A stretch of DNA of 64,000 bases. It comes from Bacteroidota bacterium. GTDB lineage: Bacteria; Bacteroidota; Bacteroidia; AKYH767-A; OLB10. The DNA lies in contig JADKDR010000017.1 of NCBI GenBank assembly GCA_016714535.1, forward strand, positions 1 through 64,000, read 5' to 3'. Shown one piece after another: positions 9,538-17,668 of the stretch. Numbering within the stretch: the first letter of the stretch is position 1; each line of letters starts with the position of its first letter. The notes beneath the pieces were generated by a model. That model did not search any database. It saw only the letters and a program-made list of their open reading frames with translations, and had not been told where the DNA came from. The position numbers and the translations under genes are program-made.

Positions 9538-10125
9538 ATGTTTGATATTAAAAATAGTTGTATTCTTGGTTTGCTAATAATATTGTTTTGTGCCTCGTGC
9601 GGTCAAAAGCCCGGTGCCCCGGCAAATGTAGAAAACACTGTTAGTCGCGATATTGAAAATCGTAATATGCAGGTGGTTAAGATAAGAGATGCAATTGTCA
9701 ATTCGGATAAGAAGGCCATAGCAACAATGTGTGATTATGCTGCACTTACCAAACAAAACGATATTTGGTTTCTGATGGAGCGCGAAGGCATTTGTGCTGA
9801 AAGTATGCAGTTTGGTTTTACGGAGGAAGTATTGAACAAAAATTATGATAATTTTTTTCCTCCCGAAGTATCTGCCACGCTATCAACCATTGACATGGAA
9901 GCGTTTGACAGGTCTGGATTTGCTCAGAGCGATACAACCATTATTAATGAGTTCGAATCAGGTTATACGTTCATTAAGTCGCCATCAGCTACTGAAGTAA
10001 ATATACTGGTCAATTACAATTATATAGACAATTCAAGTAACGTAACCGAATCTACCGTTAGTTATGTGTTCCGGCTTAATGATAAGAGTAAGCTGATGTT
10101 GCAGGCAATAACCATTGCAGGTTAA
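9538..10125 (+). CDS. Putative lipoprotein of unknown function
   Basis: 195 residues. An N-terminal hydrophobic run ends in LFCASCGQK; Cys21 is the likely lipidated residue, and the charged residue shortly after is usual for Bacteroidota lipoproteins. The rest is acidic and mixed alpha/beta, with no motif I can name; the C-terminal strands (VSYVFRLNDKSKLMLQAI) suggest a small periplasmic or surface beta-sheet domain. It has its own promoter and is monocistronic, since rpoN follows after 144 bases without a terminator that I can recognise. Confidence 0.65.
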   Translation: MFDIKNSCILGLLIILFCASCGQKPGAPANVENTVSRDIENRNMQVVKIRDAIVNSDKKAIATMCDYAALTKQNDIWFLMEREGICAESMQFGFTEEVLNKNYDNFFPPEVSATLSTIDMEAFDRSGFAQSDTTIINEFESGYTFIKSPSATEVNILVNYNYIDNSSNVTESTVSYVFRLNDKSKLMLQAITIAG

Positions 10126-10269
10126 GGCAAATAAGGATTTGCCTCATTTATTTCTTCGAATGTTTTGATGTGATAATTATTTTTCAAATGTTTGTAGGCG
10201 ATAAACATTTGGCAGGTTTTTTAGCAACCATGTTTTTTTTATTTATATTCACGTCAAAAATAGTAAGTT

Positions 10270-11811
10270 GTGTTAAAACAGGGACTACATCAAAAGCTAC
10301 TTCAGAAGTTGTCGCCTCAGCAAATTCAGTTAATGAAGTTGCTGCAGGTGCCTACAGCGCAGCTTGAACAACGGATAAAGGAAGAGTTAGAAATGAATCC
10401 CGCACTGGAAGAGGGGGAGGATGAGAACAGCATAGAAGAAATTGAACAGCAAGAAGCAAATACCGATGATGAAATAGATATTGCTGATGAGCCGGAAAAA
10501 GAAGCTGAAGAATATGAAGAGATGGATAGCTACGAAGAGTACGAAGAGAAGCAAACAGCCGAAGAAGACAAGAACGATGATTTTGACTTGAGTGACTATG
10601 TTGATGATTTAGATGGCCCTGATTATAAGTACAACACCAATAATAATAGCGAAGATGATGAGCAACTAGAAGTGCCGTTAAGTATCAGTGCTACCTTCCA
10701 TGATAGTCTTATTGCACAGTTAGGATTAACTGATTTGGATGATCATGAGCTTCGTATTGCCGAATATATCATAGGCAGCATAGATGATGACGGATACTTG
10801 CGCAGGGAATTAAGTGCCATGGTTAACGATCTGGCTTTTACACAAAATATTCGATCAAGCGAGGAAGAGCTTTTGCGTCTATTGCGGGTGATACAATCCT
10901 TTGATCCCCCGGGAGTGGGAGGTCGCAGTTTACAAGAGTGTTTGTTATTGCAATTAAAGCGGAAGGAACAATCGCATCCCGCAATGAAAATTGCCACCAT
11001 TATTGTAGAGAAATACATGGAAGAATTTTCGCGGAAGCATTATGATAAAATAGCTTCGCGATTAAACTTAAATGAGAAAGATTTAAAAAGTCTTATTGCC
11101 CTCATCCTTAAACTTAATCCAAGACCAGGAAATACGTTTAACGATGGTGTCAAATCAGTTCAGCATATTGTTCCCGATTTTATTCTTACCAATAACGAAG
11201 GCAGCATCGATCTTACCCTAAATAGTAAGAATGTACCCGAGTTGCGTATTAGTAGAAACTACATCGAAATGCTCGATACGTATTCAAAAGATAAGCGAAC
11301 TAATCAGACAAATCGTGATGCTCTCGTTTTTGTTAAGCAAAAGCTTGACTCAGCTAAATGGTTTATAGATGCTATTAAGCAAAGACAAAATACGTTGCTT
11401 ACCACCATGACTGCCATACTTGAATACCAGCACGACTATTTTATGACCGGTGACGAGAAATTATTGCGACCAATGATTTTAAAAGATATTGCCGACATTG
11501 TGGAGTTGGATATTTCAACCGTTTCGCGCGTGGCCAACAGCAAATATGTGCAAACACAACATGGTACCTTTTTGCTAAAGCGGTTGTTTAGCGAAGCATT
11601 AAGCACTGATAGCGGAGAAGAAGTTTCGAGTAGGGAAGTAAAACAGATTTTGCTTGAGAATATTCAGGGTGAAGATAAAAAGCGACCACTACCCGATGAT
11701 AAATTAACTGATATACTACAACAGAAGGGTTATAACATTGCACGCAGAACCATAGCCAAATACCGCGAACAATTAGGCATACCGGTAGCACGGCTACGAA
11801 AAGAATTATAA
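10270..11811 (+). CDS. rpoN: RNA polymerase sigma-54 factor
   Basis: Alternative sigma factor that needs AAA+ activators. Region I is present at the N-terminus (LHQKLLQKLSPQQIQLMKLL, Gln/Leu-rich), then an acidic region II (residues ~45-135, rich in Glu and Asp), the core-binding domain, the helix-turn-helix (DIADIVELDISTVSRVANSKY) and the RpoN box ARRTIAKYRE near the C-terminus. 513 residues, normal. The start is GTG at 10270: an in-frame TAA lies two codons upstream and MLKQ is the usual beginning in this phylum. No sigma-54 activator gene is in the window. The PAP2-like gene follows after only five bases, so the two are probably one operon. Confidence 0.96.
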   Translation: MLKQGLHQKLLQKLSPQQIQLMKLLQVPTAQLEQRIKEELEMNPALEEGEDENSIEEIEQQEANTDDEIDIADEPEKEAEEYEEMDSYEEYEEKQTAEEDKNDDFDLSDYVDDLDGPDYKYNTNNNSEDDEQLEVPLSISATFHDSLIAQLGLTDLDDHELRIAEYIIGSIDDDGYLRRELSAMVNDLAFTQNIRSSEEELLRLLRVIQSFDPPGVGGRSLQECLLLQLKRKEQSHPAMKIATIIVEKYMEEFSRKHYDKIASRLNLNEKDLKSLIALILKLNPRPGNTFNDGVKSVQHIVPDFILTNNEGSIDLTLNSKNVPELRISRNYIEMLDTYSKDKRTNQTNRDALVFVKQKLDSAKWFIDAIKQRQNTLLTTMTAILEYQHDYFMTGDEKLLRPMILKDIADIVELDISTVSRVANSKYVQTQHGTFLLKRLFSEALSTDSGEEVSSREVKQILLENIQGEDKKRPLPDDKLTDILQQKGYNIARRTIAKYREQLGIPVARLRKEL

Positions 11812-11816
11812 GCGCA

Positions 11817-12431
11817 GTGAAATTAGCGGCTACCATTATTTCTTATTTGGCACATCCGGTATTAATGCCGATGTTCTTATTTACCTTGCTTTTTTTTCTG
11901 CACCCCTGGGTTGGGTTCCTCATTCATGGTCAGCCTTTTTGGATTTTTATGGCCTTAATATTTATTACCACATCACTCATGCCTTTATTATCAGCAATGC
12001 TTATGCTTAAGCGGACTGATAATAATACCCTGCAAATGCATTCAAAGGAAATACGCTCAACACCGTTGTTTTCTAACTTTTTATATTATGCAATGGCCAC
12101 TTATTTTATTTATACGGCCAACCTTCCCGAGGTGCTTTGGCGTTTAATGCTTGCATTTTCTGTTAGTGCCTTTTTGTTGTGGCTCATTAATTTTGAAATG
12201 AAAATTTCGCTGCATGCCGCAGGTGCCGGTGCGTTGGTTGCATTGATACTGGCCTTGGGTTTGCAATTTAAGGTAGGTGTAGCTTTCGAATTTAGTTTAG
12301 CTTGCCTGATAGCCGGATTAATATTAAGCGCCAGACTTATTGCCGAAGCACATTCAACCTTCGAATTATATGCAGGGTTTTTTATCGGAGCTATTCCTGT
12401 GCTTTTGCTGTTGTTGCTAGGTAGTAAGTAG
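11817..12431 (+). CDS. PAP2-like integral membrane protein
   Basis: 204 residues with five to six membrane segments. Degenerate phosphatidic acid phosphatase type 2 motifs can be seen: KEIRSTP (77-83) for motif 1, KISLHAAG (129-136) for the PSGH motif 2, and an R-x5-H-x3-E pattern at residues 173-183 for SRx5Hx3D motif 3. The His residues are kept but the flanking residues differ, so lipid phosphatase activity is uncertain. It begins at GTG 11817, five bases after the rpoN stop. A role in undecaprenyl or phospholipid phosphate removal would fit the family but is inference. Confidence 0.6.
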   Translation: MKLAATIISYLAHPVLMPMFLFTLLFFLHPWVGFLIHGQPFWIFMALIFITTSLMPLLSAMLMLKRTDNNTLQMHSKEIRSTPLFSNFLYYAMATYFIYTANLPEVLWRLMLAFSVSAFLLWLINFEMKISLHAAGAGALVALILALGLQFKVGVAFEFSLACLIAGLILSARLIAEAHSTFELYAGFFIGAIPVLLLLLLGSK

Positions 12432-12489
12432 CATATTGCTAAATCAATTTTTCTCAAAGAAAAATCGTGTTACAACAAGTTGAGCGAAA

Positions 12490-12933
12490 CTAGTTTCGCA
12501 TCATTGGTAGATGAGGCATTTCGGCATCCAGATATTCGGGGCCGCAAGTCGAAAAACCATAAACATTGTAAAATTTTTCAAGTTGCGATTGCGCTGAAAT
12601 TTTAATGGCCGAAGTTCCAAATTCTTGTTCCATCGTTTGAATGGCCTTTTCAACCAGCAATTTACCAAGTCCTGTACCCCGCATATTTTCTCTTGTAAGC
12701 ACTCGCCCAAAGGATGGCACCGGGTACACCACACCTGCCGGTATCAGCCGCGCATAGGCCTGAATTTCTCCATCAGAATTTGTTGCAAACAAATGCAGCG
12801 ACTCTTTGTCCACATCATCTACATCCAGATAAAAGCAGCGTTGCTCAAGCACAAATACCTGCATTCTTATTTGCAATATGGCATACAACTCATGAATGCT
12901 TAGCTCATCAAATTTTTTAAGATTCCATTTCAT
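12490..12933 (-). CDS. elaA: GNAT family acetyltransferase, ElaA type
   Basis: 147 residues. It begins MKWNLKKFDELSIHELY, the conserved start of ElaA, followed by LQIRMQVFVLEQRCFYLDVDD and the acetyl-CoA loop RVLTRENMRGTGLGKLL (the R/Q-x-x-G-x-G/A element). Cytoplasmic N-acetyltransferase of unknown substrate. The ATG at 12933 is used; a TTG three codons earlier is less likely. A TACATTTG -7 box ends six bases before the ATG, so its transcript would be almost leaderless. Confidence 0.88.
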   Translation of the reverse strand: MKWNLKKFDELSIHELYAILQIRMQVFVLEQRCFYLDVDDVDKESLHLFATNSDGEIQAYARLIPAGVVYPVPSFGRVLTRENMRGTGLGKLLVEKAIQTMEQEFGTSAIKISAQSQLEKFYNVYGFSTCGPEYLDAEMPHLPMMRN

Positions 12934-12939
12934 AAGCTG

Positions 12940-12947
12940 CAAATGTA
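12940..12947 (-). promoter_or_regulatory. Promoter -7 box (TACATTTG) of elaA
   Basis: TACATTTG read on the minus strand, ending six bases before the elaA ATG. The transcript would start nearly at the start codon. Confidence 0.5.
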
Positions 12948-12962
12948 ATTTTTAAAGGGAGC

Positions 12963-12990
12963 AAAAAAACCGGCTGCAGTTGCAGCCGGC
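12963..12990 (-). terminator. Rho-independent terminator of the ECF sigma operon
   Basis: A perfect nine-base stem CCGGCTGCA / TGCAGCCGG (12970-12989) with a two-base apex, followed on the minus strand by seven T. It lies some 35 bases after the stop of the Spy-like gene. Confidence 0.85.
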
Positions 12991-13023
12991 TTATCACTTG
13001 AATAAAAAGACTCTGGTTATTTT

Positions 13024-13509
13024 TTATCTACGCGGGCGACCCGGACCATCACCCGGTGGTCTATCGCCATCTCCTTTGCGTTCTTGTATTTTGCGCAATA
13101 GTTCGCGGTTAAACTCACGCTCCAGTACAAACAGCAAGGCCACTTTTTTTACAGGTATCACTTGCCTGAATTGTGTATTATATTTTTTAAGTATCTCTAC
13201 CTCTTTTTGTTTGTTGCTAATTTCAGTGTCAATCATTTTGCCTGCTTCTTCATTGGTCATTTCATCAATTTCTTCGCTCAAAGGCTCACCTGGCTTATGA
13301 CCTTTGCGCAGGTTTTTAAGTTCGCTGCTGAATTGGTTATATACCGGCCAGAATTTTTGCGCCTCATCACTCGTTAAGTTTAACCGGCTGGTAAGAAATG
13401 CAATTTTAAATTGTTCTATTTTTTCTTCGCGCTTACCCGGTTTTTCGTCTTGTGCTATAGCTACATGCGCTATCGATATTGCAAGTAATATCCAACTTAT
13501 TAGTTTCAT
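13024..13509 (-). CDS. Periplasmic Spy/CpxP-like protein of the sigma operon
   Basis: 161 residues with a signal peptide (MKLISWILLAISIAHVAIAQ). The mature part is almost wholly helical and charged and includes LNLTSDEAQKFWPVYNQF, the pattern seen in small periplasmic LTxxQ/Spy-like sensors. The tail is Gly/Pro/Arg-rich (GDRPPGDGPGRPRR). It is the third gene of an operon with an ECF sigma factor and a single-span membrane protein, with 21 bases between genes. By analogy it could sense envelope stress or bind unfolded proteins and feed back on the sigma factor; that is inference from context. Confidence 0.7.
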   Translation of the reverse strand: MKLISWILLAISIAHVAIAQDEKPGKREEKIEQFKIAFLTSRLNLTSDEAQKFWPVYNQFSSELKNLRKGHKPGEPLSEEIDEMTNEEAGKMIDTEISNKQKEVEILKKYNTQFRQVIPVKKVALLFVLEREFNRELLRKIQERKGDGDRPPGDGPGRPRR

Positions 13510-13530
13510 CTTTATTAAATTTACTTAGTA

Positions 13531-13983
13531 TTAAAATTCTATTGAGTCTATTGTTCCGTCAATTTTGAAGTCTTGCACATTCAGGTAGTCAATCATTTCT
13601 TCCGAATCAAATTCTTGAAAGCTCAAGTCTTCCGGCAATACTTCGGCTATCTGACTGGTATTTAGTTGTACATCATAGCCTTCGGTCAGAACATCTTCGA
13701 GGGTAATGTTGTTGTCGGCCTGCAGCATATTTTCAGGTTGGCGATAGATAAGTATAGCAGCTACTAAACATATACCAACTGCTACCGGCAATGCAAATTT
13801 ATAATTGGTAGCAAGACTAAAAAATCGCTCATGCCATGGTTGTGGTTTCGCATTTATACGTTGCTGAATGCGGCTATGCAACTGTTCGAAATAATCTTCA
13901 GGTGCATCAAAAGGCAATGGCTTGTTTTGGCTCTTTAACCATTCCAGGCTTTTTTCGTTTTCGCTATCGTTTGTTTGGTTCAT
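13531..13983 (-). CDS. Single-span membrane protein, probable anti-sigma factor
   Basis: 150 residues: an N-terminal cytoplasmic part of ~75 residues (SLEWLKSQNKPLPFDAPEDY), one membrane helix (about residues 79-97, FALPVAVGICLVAAILIY) and an acidic extracytoplasmic tail. This topology, and its position directly after an ECF sigma gene with 31 bases between, fit an anti-sigma factor. It lacks a recognisable zinc-binding ASD motif, so the call rests on context and topology. Confidence 0.6.
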   Translation of the reverse strand: MNQTNDSENEKSLEWLKSQNKPLPFDAPEDYFEQLHSRIQQRINAKPQPWHERFFSLATNYKFALPVAVGICLVAAILIYRQPENMLQADNNITLEDVLTEGYDVQLNTSQIAEVLPEDLSFQEFDSEEMIDYLNVQDFKIDGTIDSIEF

Positions 13984-14014
13984 TTCCTTTATGATTTATT
14001 TTATGCAAAATGGT

Positions 14015-14578
14015 TTAATCTTCTTTTATAAATTTTTCAATTTTTTTAACAGCATGATGGTATGAAGCTTTCAATGCTCCAACAGTAACACCGGTAATTT
14101 CGGCTATTTGTTCGTATTTAAGTTCGTCATAGTAGCGCATGTTGAATACGGCACGCTGTTGCTCGGGCAATTTTAATATGGCAAGTTCAAGTTTTAAAAT
14201 TAATTTATCTGCATTAATGCTTCGTTCGCTTATCAGTTTGTTTTCGAGTTCAGCTGTTATATCATGTATAGGAATAAAAAAGCGGTTCTTTTTCTTTTTT
14301 AAAAAGGTAAGGGCTTCGTTGGTAGCAATGCGATACAACCAGGTAAAGAGTTGCGACTCTTCGCGAAAATTTTCAAGACCATTCCATGCTTTGACAAACG
14401 TGTCTTGCAGTATGTCATCGGTGTCATCATGATCTATTACCATGCGCCTGATGTGCTGGTATAGTTTCGATTGAAATTTTTTGATAATAAGATTAAACGC
14501 ATAGTTGCGATTGTCACCATGCTTGTATAGGTGCAATAATTCAGCGTCTGTATAGGAGGTGTCCTTTTGCAAAAACAA
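14015..14578 (-). CDS. ECF RNA polymerase sigma factor
   Basis: 187 residues with both sigma-70 domains: region 2 (residues ~24-95) containing DDTDDILQDTFVKAWNGLE and FTWLYRIATNEAL, and region 4 (~130-180) with LPEQQRAVFNMRYYDELKYEQIAEITGV and the recognition helix. First gene of a three-gene operon. No ATG exists before residue ~47, deep inside region 2; an in-frame TAA lies two codons upstream of the TTG at 14578, so TTG (14578 or 14572) must be the start. A rare start codon would keep expression low. Confidence 0.92.
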   Translation of the reverse strand: MFLQKDTSYTDAELLHLYKHGDNRNYAFNLIIKKFQSKLYQHIRRMVIDHDDTDDILQDTFVKAWNGLENFREESQLFTWLYRIATNEALTFLKKKKNRFFIPIHDITAELENKLISERSINADKLILKLELAILKLPEQQRAVFNMRYYDELKYEQIAEITGVTVGALKASYHHAVKKIEKFIKED

Positions 14579-14617
14579 AGTTTAAGAAAAACAAAAACGC
14601 TAAAACAAACGGTAGTG

Positions 14618-15571
14618 TTATTTACGGCTAAAGGCAGTTTTGGCTTTTGCAGCTATTGCTTCTGAAGTTAGTCCATATTTTACCAATAGTTCTTCCGGTT
14701 TTCCGCTTTCGCCAAAGCTATCATTTACTGCCACCATCTCTACCGGCACCGGATAGTTTCTTACTAAAAGATTTGCAACTGCATCTCCCAGTCCTCCATT
14801 TATCTGATGTTCTTCAGCCGTTACTACACATCGTGTTTTGCGCACTGAGTTTAAGATGCTTTCGGTATCCAATGGTTTAATGGTATGTATATTTAAAATG
14901 TCGGCATGTATATTTTCTGCTTCCAGCATTCTAGCTGCTTCAATCGCTTTCCACACCATGTGGCCTGTTGCAATGATGGTTACATCACTGCCCTCATTAA
15001 GGTGAATGGCTTTGCCAATCACCAATTCATCGGTATCCGAGGTAAAGTTGGGAACCACCGGACGGCCAAAGCGTAAATACACCGGTCCGTGATGTTTTGA
15101 TATTGCAATAGTGGCAGCTTTAGTTTGATTATAATCGCATGGATTAATTACTGTCATGCCTGGCAACATGCGCATAAGCCCAATGTCTTCCAATATCTGA
15201 TGGGTAGCCCCATCTTCGCCAAGGGTAAGGCCTGCATGCGATGCACATATTTTTACATTCTTATCTGAATAGGCTATGGACTGCCTAATTTGATCATACA
15301 CACGGCCGGTACTAAAGTTGGCAAAAGTTCCGGTAAAGGGAATTTTGCCGCCAATTGTTAGACCTGCGGCTATGCCCATCATGTTGGCTTCGGCAATTCC
15401 ACATTGAAAAAACCGTTGCGGAAATTCTTTGGCAAAAGCATCCATCTTGAGCGAGCCCGTTAAATCGGCACATAAAGCAACAATGGCTTCATTGGTGCGT
15501 GCAGCTTCTAACAGCCCATCGCCAAATCCTGAACGCGTATCTTTTTTATTATAAACTTGAAATTCTTTCAT
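14618..15571 (-). CDS. Transketolase, C-terminal subunit
   Basis: 317 residues matching the pyrimidine-binding and C-terminal domains of transketolase (DLTGSLKM, FFQCGIAEANMMGIAAGL, GRVYDQIRQSIAYSDKNVKI, SHAGLTLGEDGATHQ, then VVTAEEH and GESGKPEELL). It carries the catalytic Glu of GIAEA needed to activate thiamine diphosphate. In bacteria with a split transketolase it works with a separate N-terminal subunit that binds the diphosphate, in the pentose phosphate pathway. That partner normally lies just upstream; here the upstream neighbour is an isoaspartyl peptidase, so the N-terminal half must be elsewhere. A DXS-like paralogue is unlikely given the match. Confidence 0.88.
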   Translation of the reverse strand: MKEFQVYNKKDTRSGFGDGLLEAARTNEAIVALCADLTGSLKMDAFAKEFPQRFFQCGIAEANMMGIAAGLTIGGKIPFTGTFANFSTGRVYDQIRQSIAYSDKNVKICASHAGLTLGEDGATHQILEDIGLMRMLPGMTVINPCDYNQTKAATIAISKHHGPVYLRFGRPVVPNFTSDTDELVIGKAIHLNEGSDVTIIATGHMVWKAIEAARMLEAENIHADILNIHTIKPLDTESILNSVRKTRCVVTAEEHQINGGLGDAVANLLVRNYPVPVEMVAVNDSFGESGKPEELLVKYGLTSEAIAAKAKTAFSRK

Positions 15572-15680
15572 AACAAGGGATTATGGTCGCAAATCAAGAC
15601 TTTAAAATGAGGCTTTGCAACTTTTAGTTTTGAGAAAAAATAAACACACCTAGTTGGCGGCTCATTTAAGTTTAAATGAT

Positions 15681-15699
15681 TACGCCCCCTTTTGGCGTA
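15681..15699. repeat. Intergenic hairpin TACGCC / GGCGTA
   Basis: Six perfect pairs around a seven-base loop in the 248-base gap before the transketolase gene. A second palindrome CAAGGC/GCCTTG lies at 15754-15767. Neither has a T-run typical of a terminator; they look like small intergenic palindromes. Confidence 0.4.
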
Positions 15700-15819
15700 G
15701 TCTCTGACTAAGTACTAATTGAATCAAATCCCCCTCATGTGCTTTAATAACAACAAGGCAAGCCTTGCTTAATAAAAATCAAACATGTTATTTTGAAAGC
15801 TTGAATCTTTATCGCAAGC

Positions 15820-16751
15820 TTAGTCACCATAAATGCTGCACACAATTTCTTGCTTATCAGTTATAAAGGCCCTGTACATTCCATCTGAATTAAAATCGAG
15901 CACGACAATGCCTTGCGCGTCAACGGCAATCAATCCGCCTTCGCCCTTATCTTTCGAAAGTTTATTAAACAGAACTTCGTGGCACGCATCTGCCAGACTC
16001 ATATTTTTGTAAAGCATCAGGCAATGAATATGGTGTGCTACCACTTCCCTAATAAAATATTCGCCATGCCCGGTGCATGATATAGCACAAGTTTGATTGT
16101 CGGCCCACGTGCCGGCACCAATAATTGGCGTATCGCCTATGCGGCCATAGCGTTTGTTAGTCATTCCTCCGGTAGAAGTTGCAGCAGCAAGGTTGCCGTG
16201 CATATCCATGGCTACAGCCCCTACAGTTCCCATTTTTTTTGTTTGAGCATGATCCAACTGCACCTTCTCACTATCGCGAATGCTTAACAACTGATTGTAT
16301 CGGAATTCATCAAAAAAGTACTCGTCCGCTTCAATCGCTATGCCTTGCTTTTTTGCAAACGCTATGGCACCTGTTCCACTTAACATCACATGTTCTGTTT
16401 TTTCCATCACCAGTCGGGCAAGTTGAACCGGATTTTTTATTCCACTTACACCAGCCACTGCTCCTGCCATTTTTGTTTCTCCACACATAATACTTGCATC
16501 CATTTCATGATTACCTTCATGCGTAAACACCGAGCCTTTGCCGGCATTAAACAATGGATTGTCTTCCAGAGTTTTTACAGCAACTTCTACCGCATCCATA
16601 GCTGTTGCTCCTTTTAGTAATTGCTCATATCCCAAAGCTATGGCATGGTGCAGTCCCTTTTTATAAGCAGCTTCTTTTTCGGAGTAAGTAAGTGTGGCAA
16701 TAAAGTGCCTGCTCCGCCATGTATGGCTATCGTTGGTTTTTTATCCATCAT
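15820..16751 (-). CDS. Isoaspartyl peptidase / L-asparaginase (T2 family), frameshifted
   Basis: N-terminal nucleophile hydrolase that removes isoaspartyl residues from peptides or hydrolyses asparagine. The N-terminal part (MMDKKPTIAIHGGAGTL) and the rest (YSEKEAAYKKGL ... GYEQLLKG ... ) are in different frames; the join lies around 16684-16690 and needs one base. All else is present: GKGSVFTHEGNHEMDASIM, the autocleavage site with the catalytic Thr in KMGTVGAVAMD, RIGDTPIIGAGTWAD, and SCTGHGEYF. Total length would be about 310 residues, typical of the family. Start at the ATG pair 16746-16751. A TACATTTG box lies 40 bases upstream, inside the end of the GT2 gene. Probably functional in the organism, with a consensus error here. 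Confidence 0.85.
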
Positions 16752-16773
16752 TTTTTTTATAGTAGGATTGGTT

Positions 16774-17535
16774 TTATCTATTTCTGTTTTGCAAATGTAA
16801 TCGTTCGGTGTATTTAAGATAATTTCCATAAGCCATCATGGTGGCAATGCGCCAACCTGCAAGCCCTTCTAAAAAGCCTAATTTTAGCACATACGATTTT
16901 ATAAAAGTAAATGCAGGATTTACAAATTGCGCGCCCCAAACAGTGCGTTTGCCTTGATCGTAATAAGACTTGGCACTTATCTGCGCAAACCTTTTGGTTT
17001 GTGCTACATGCTCCGCATAATTGTAAAACGTGAAATGCAATAAGTTGCCAGTCAGTTTACCAAAGATGGAAGCAGGGTTATTAAATTCAAATTTGTCATG
17101 TGGATTGTAACCTCCCCATTTTCCAAAATGTCGATTAAACAAACGCAACTTGGTATCAGGGTACCAGCCACCATGCCTTATCCATTGCCCGCAATAGTTG
17201 GCTAGTCGGTTCATGCAATAGCCGTGATGTGCAGGTTGCTCTTTTATTTTTTTTATACTTGATAGAAGTGTTTCGTCTAGCGCTTCGTCAGCATCAAGGC
17301 TAAGAACCCAATCAAAAGTAGCCTGTGCCATTGCATAATTTTTTTGTTCAATATATCCTTCAAAGGTGTGCTTTATAAACTTTGCTCCGTAGCGATGGCA
17401 TATTTGTTCAGTTGAATCGGTAGAGTAGGAGTCTATAACAACTACCTCATCAGCAACCGGCATTACCGATTGCAGGCAGCGTTCGATGTTGTGTTCCTCG
17501 TTAAAAGTGATTATGGCAACCGACAGTTTAATCAT
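16774..17535 (-). CDS. Family 2 glycosyltransferase (WaaE/KdtX-like)
   Basis: ~253 residues from the ATG at 17535; a longer reading frame adds 22 unlikely residues. GT-A fold landmarks: LSVAIITFNEEHNIERCL at the start, VVVIDSYSTDST, and the metal-binding DxD variant LSLDADEAL near residue 87. The segments GYCMNRLANYCGQWIRHGGWYPDTKLRLF and the C-terminal GWRIATMMAYGNYLKY match the lipopolysaccharide core beta-1,4-glucosyltransferase WaaE group. Cytoplasmic face of the inner membrane, acting on lipid A-core or another glycolipid. No other core genes are adjacent. Confidence 0.85.
   Translation of the reverse strand: MIKLSVAIITFNEEHNIERCLQSVMPVADEVVVIDSYSTDSTEQICHRYGAKFIKHTFEGYIEQKNYAMAQATFDWVLSLDADEALDETLLSSIKKIKEQPAHHGYCMNRLANYCGQWIRHGGWYPDTKLRLFNRHFGKWGGYNPHDKFEFNNPASIFGKLTGNLLHFTFYNYAEHVAQTKRFAQISAKSYYDQGKRTVWGAQFVNPAFTFIKSYVLKLGFLEGLAGWRIATMMAYGNYLKYTERLHLQNRNR
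16792..16799 (-). promoter_or_regulatory. Promoter -7 box (TACATTTG) of the isoaspartyl peptidase
   Basis: Minus-strand TACATTTG 40 bases before the start codon. It lies inside the last codons of the GT2 gene, suggesting separate transcription. Confidence 0.5.
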
Positions 17536-17640
17536 GCGCAGCAAAAGTAACGTGAATATTGATTTATGCGAATAGCAAATGCGATTGCATGCTAACAACA
17601 AATAATTAGGTCATTACAAAAATTATTCGCAGCTACATGA

Positions 17641-17648
17641 TACTTTTG
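17641..17648 (+). promoter_or_regulatory. Promoter -7 box (TACTTTTG)
   Basis: Matches TAnnTTTG 20 bases before the start of the carboxypeptidase-regulatory-domain gene. Confidence 0.5.
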
Positions 17649-17668
17649 TAACTTTCAAAACGAAATTG

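Noticed and set aside
10170..10367. Short rightward frame before rpoN
   Set aside because: It overlaps the start of rpoN out of frame; the rpoN frame has the full family N-terminus from the GTG at 10270.
16638..16829. Separate small gene before the isoaspartyl peptidase
   Set aside because: Its protein text KPTIAIHGGAGTL is the N-terminus of the peptidase itself; it only looks separate because of a frame break.
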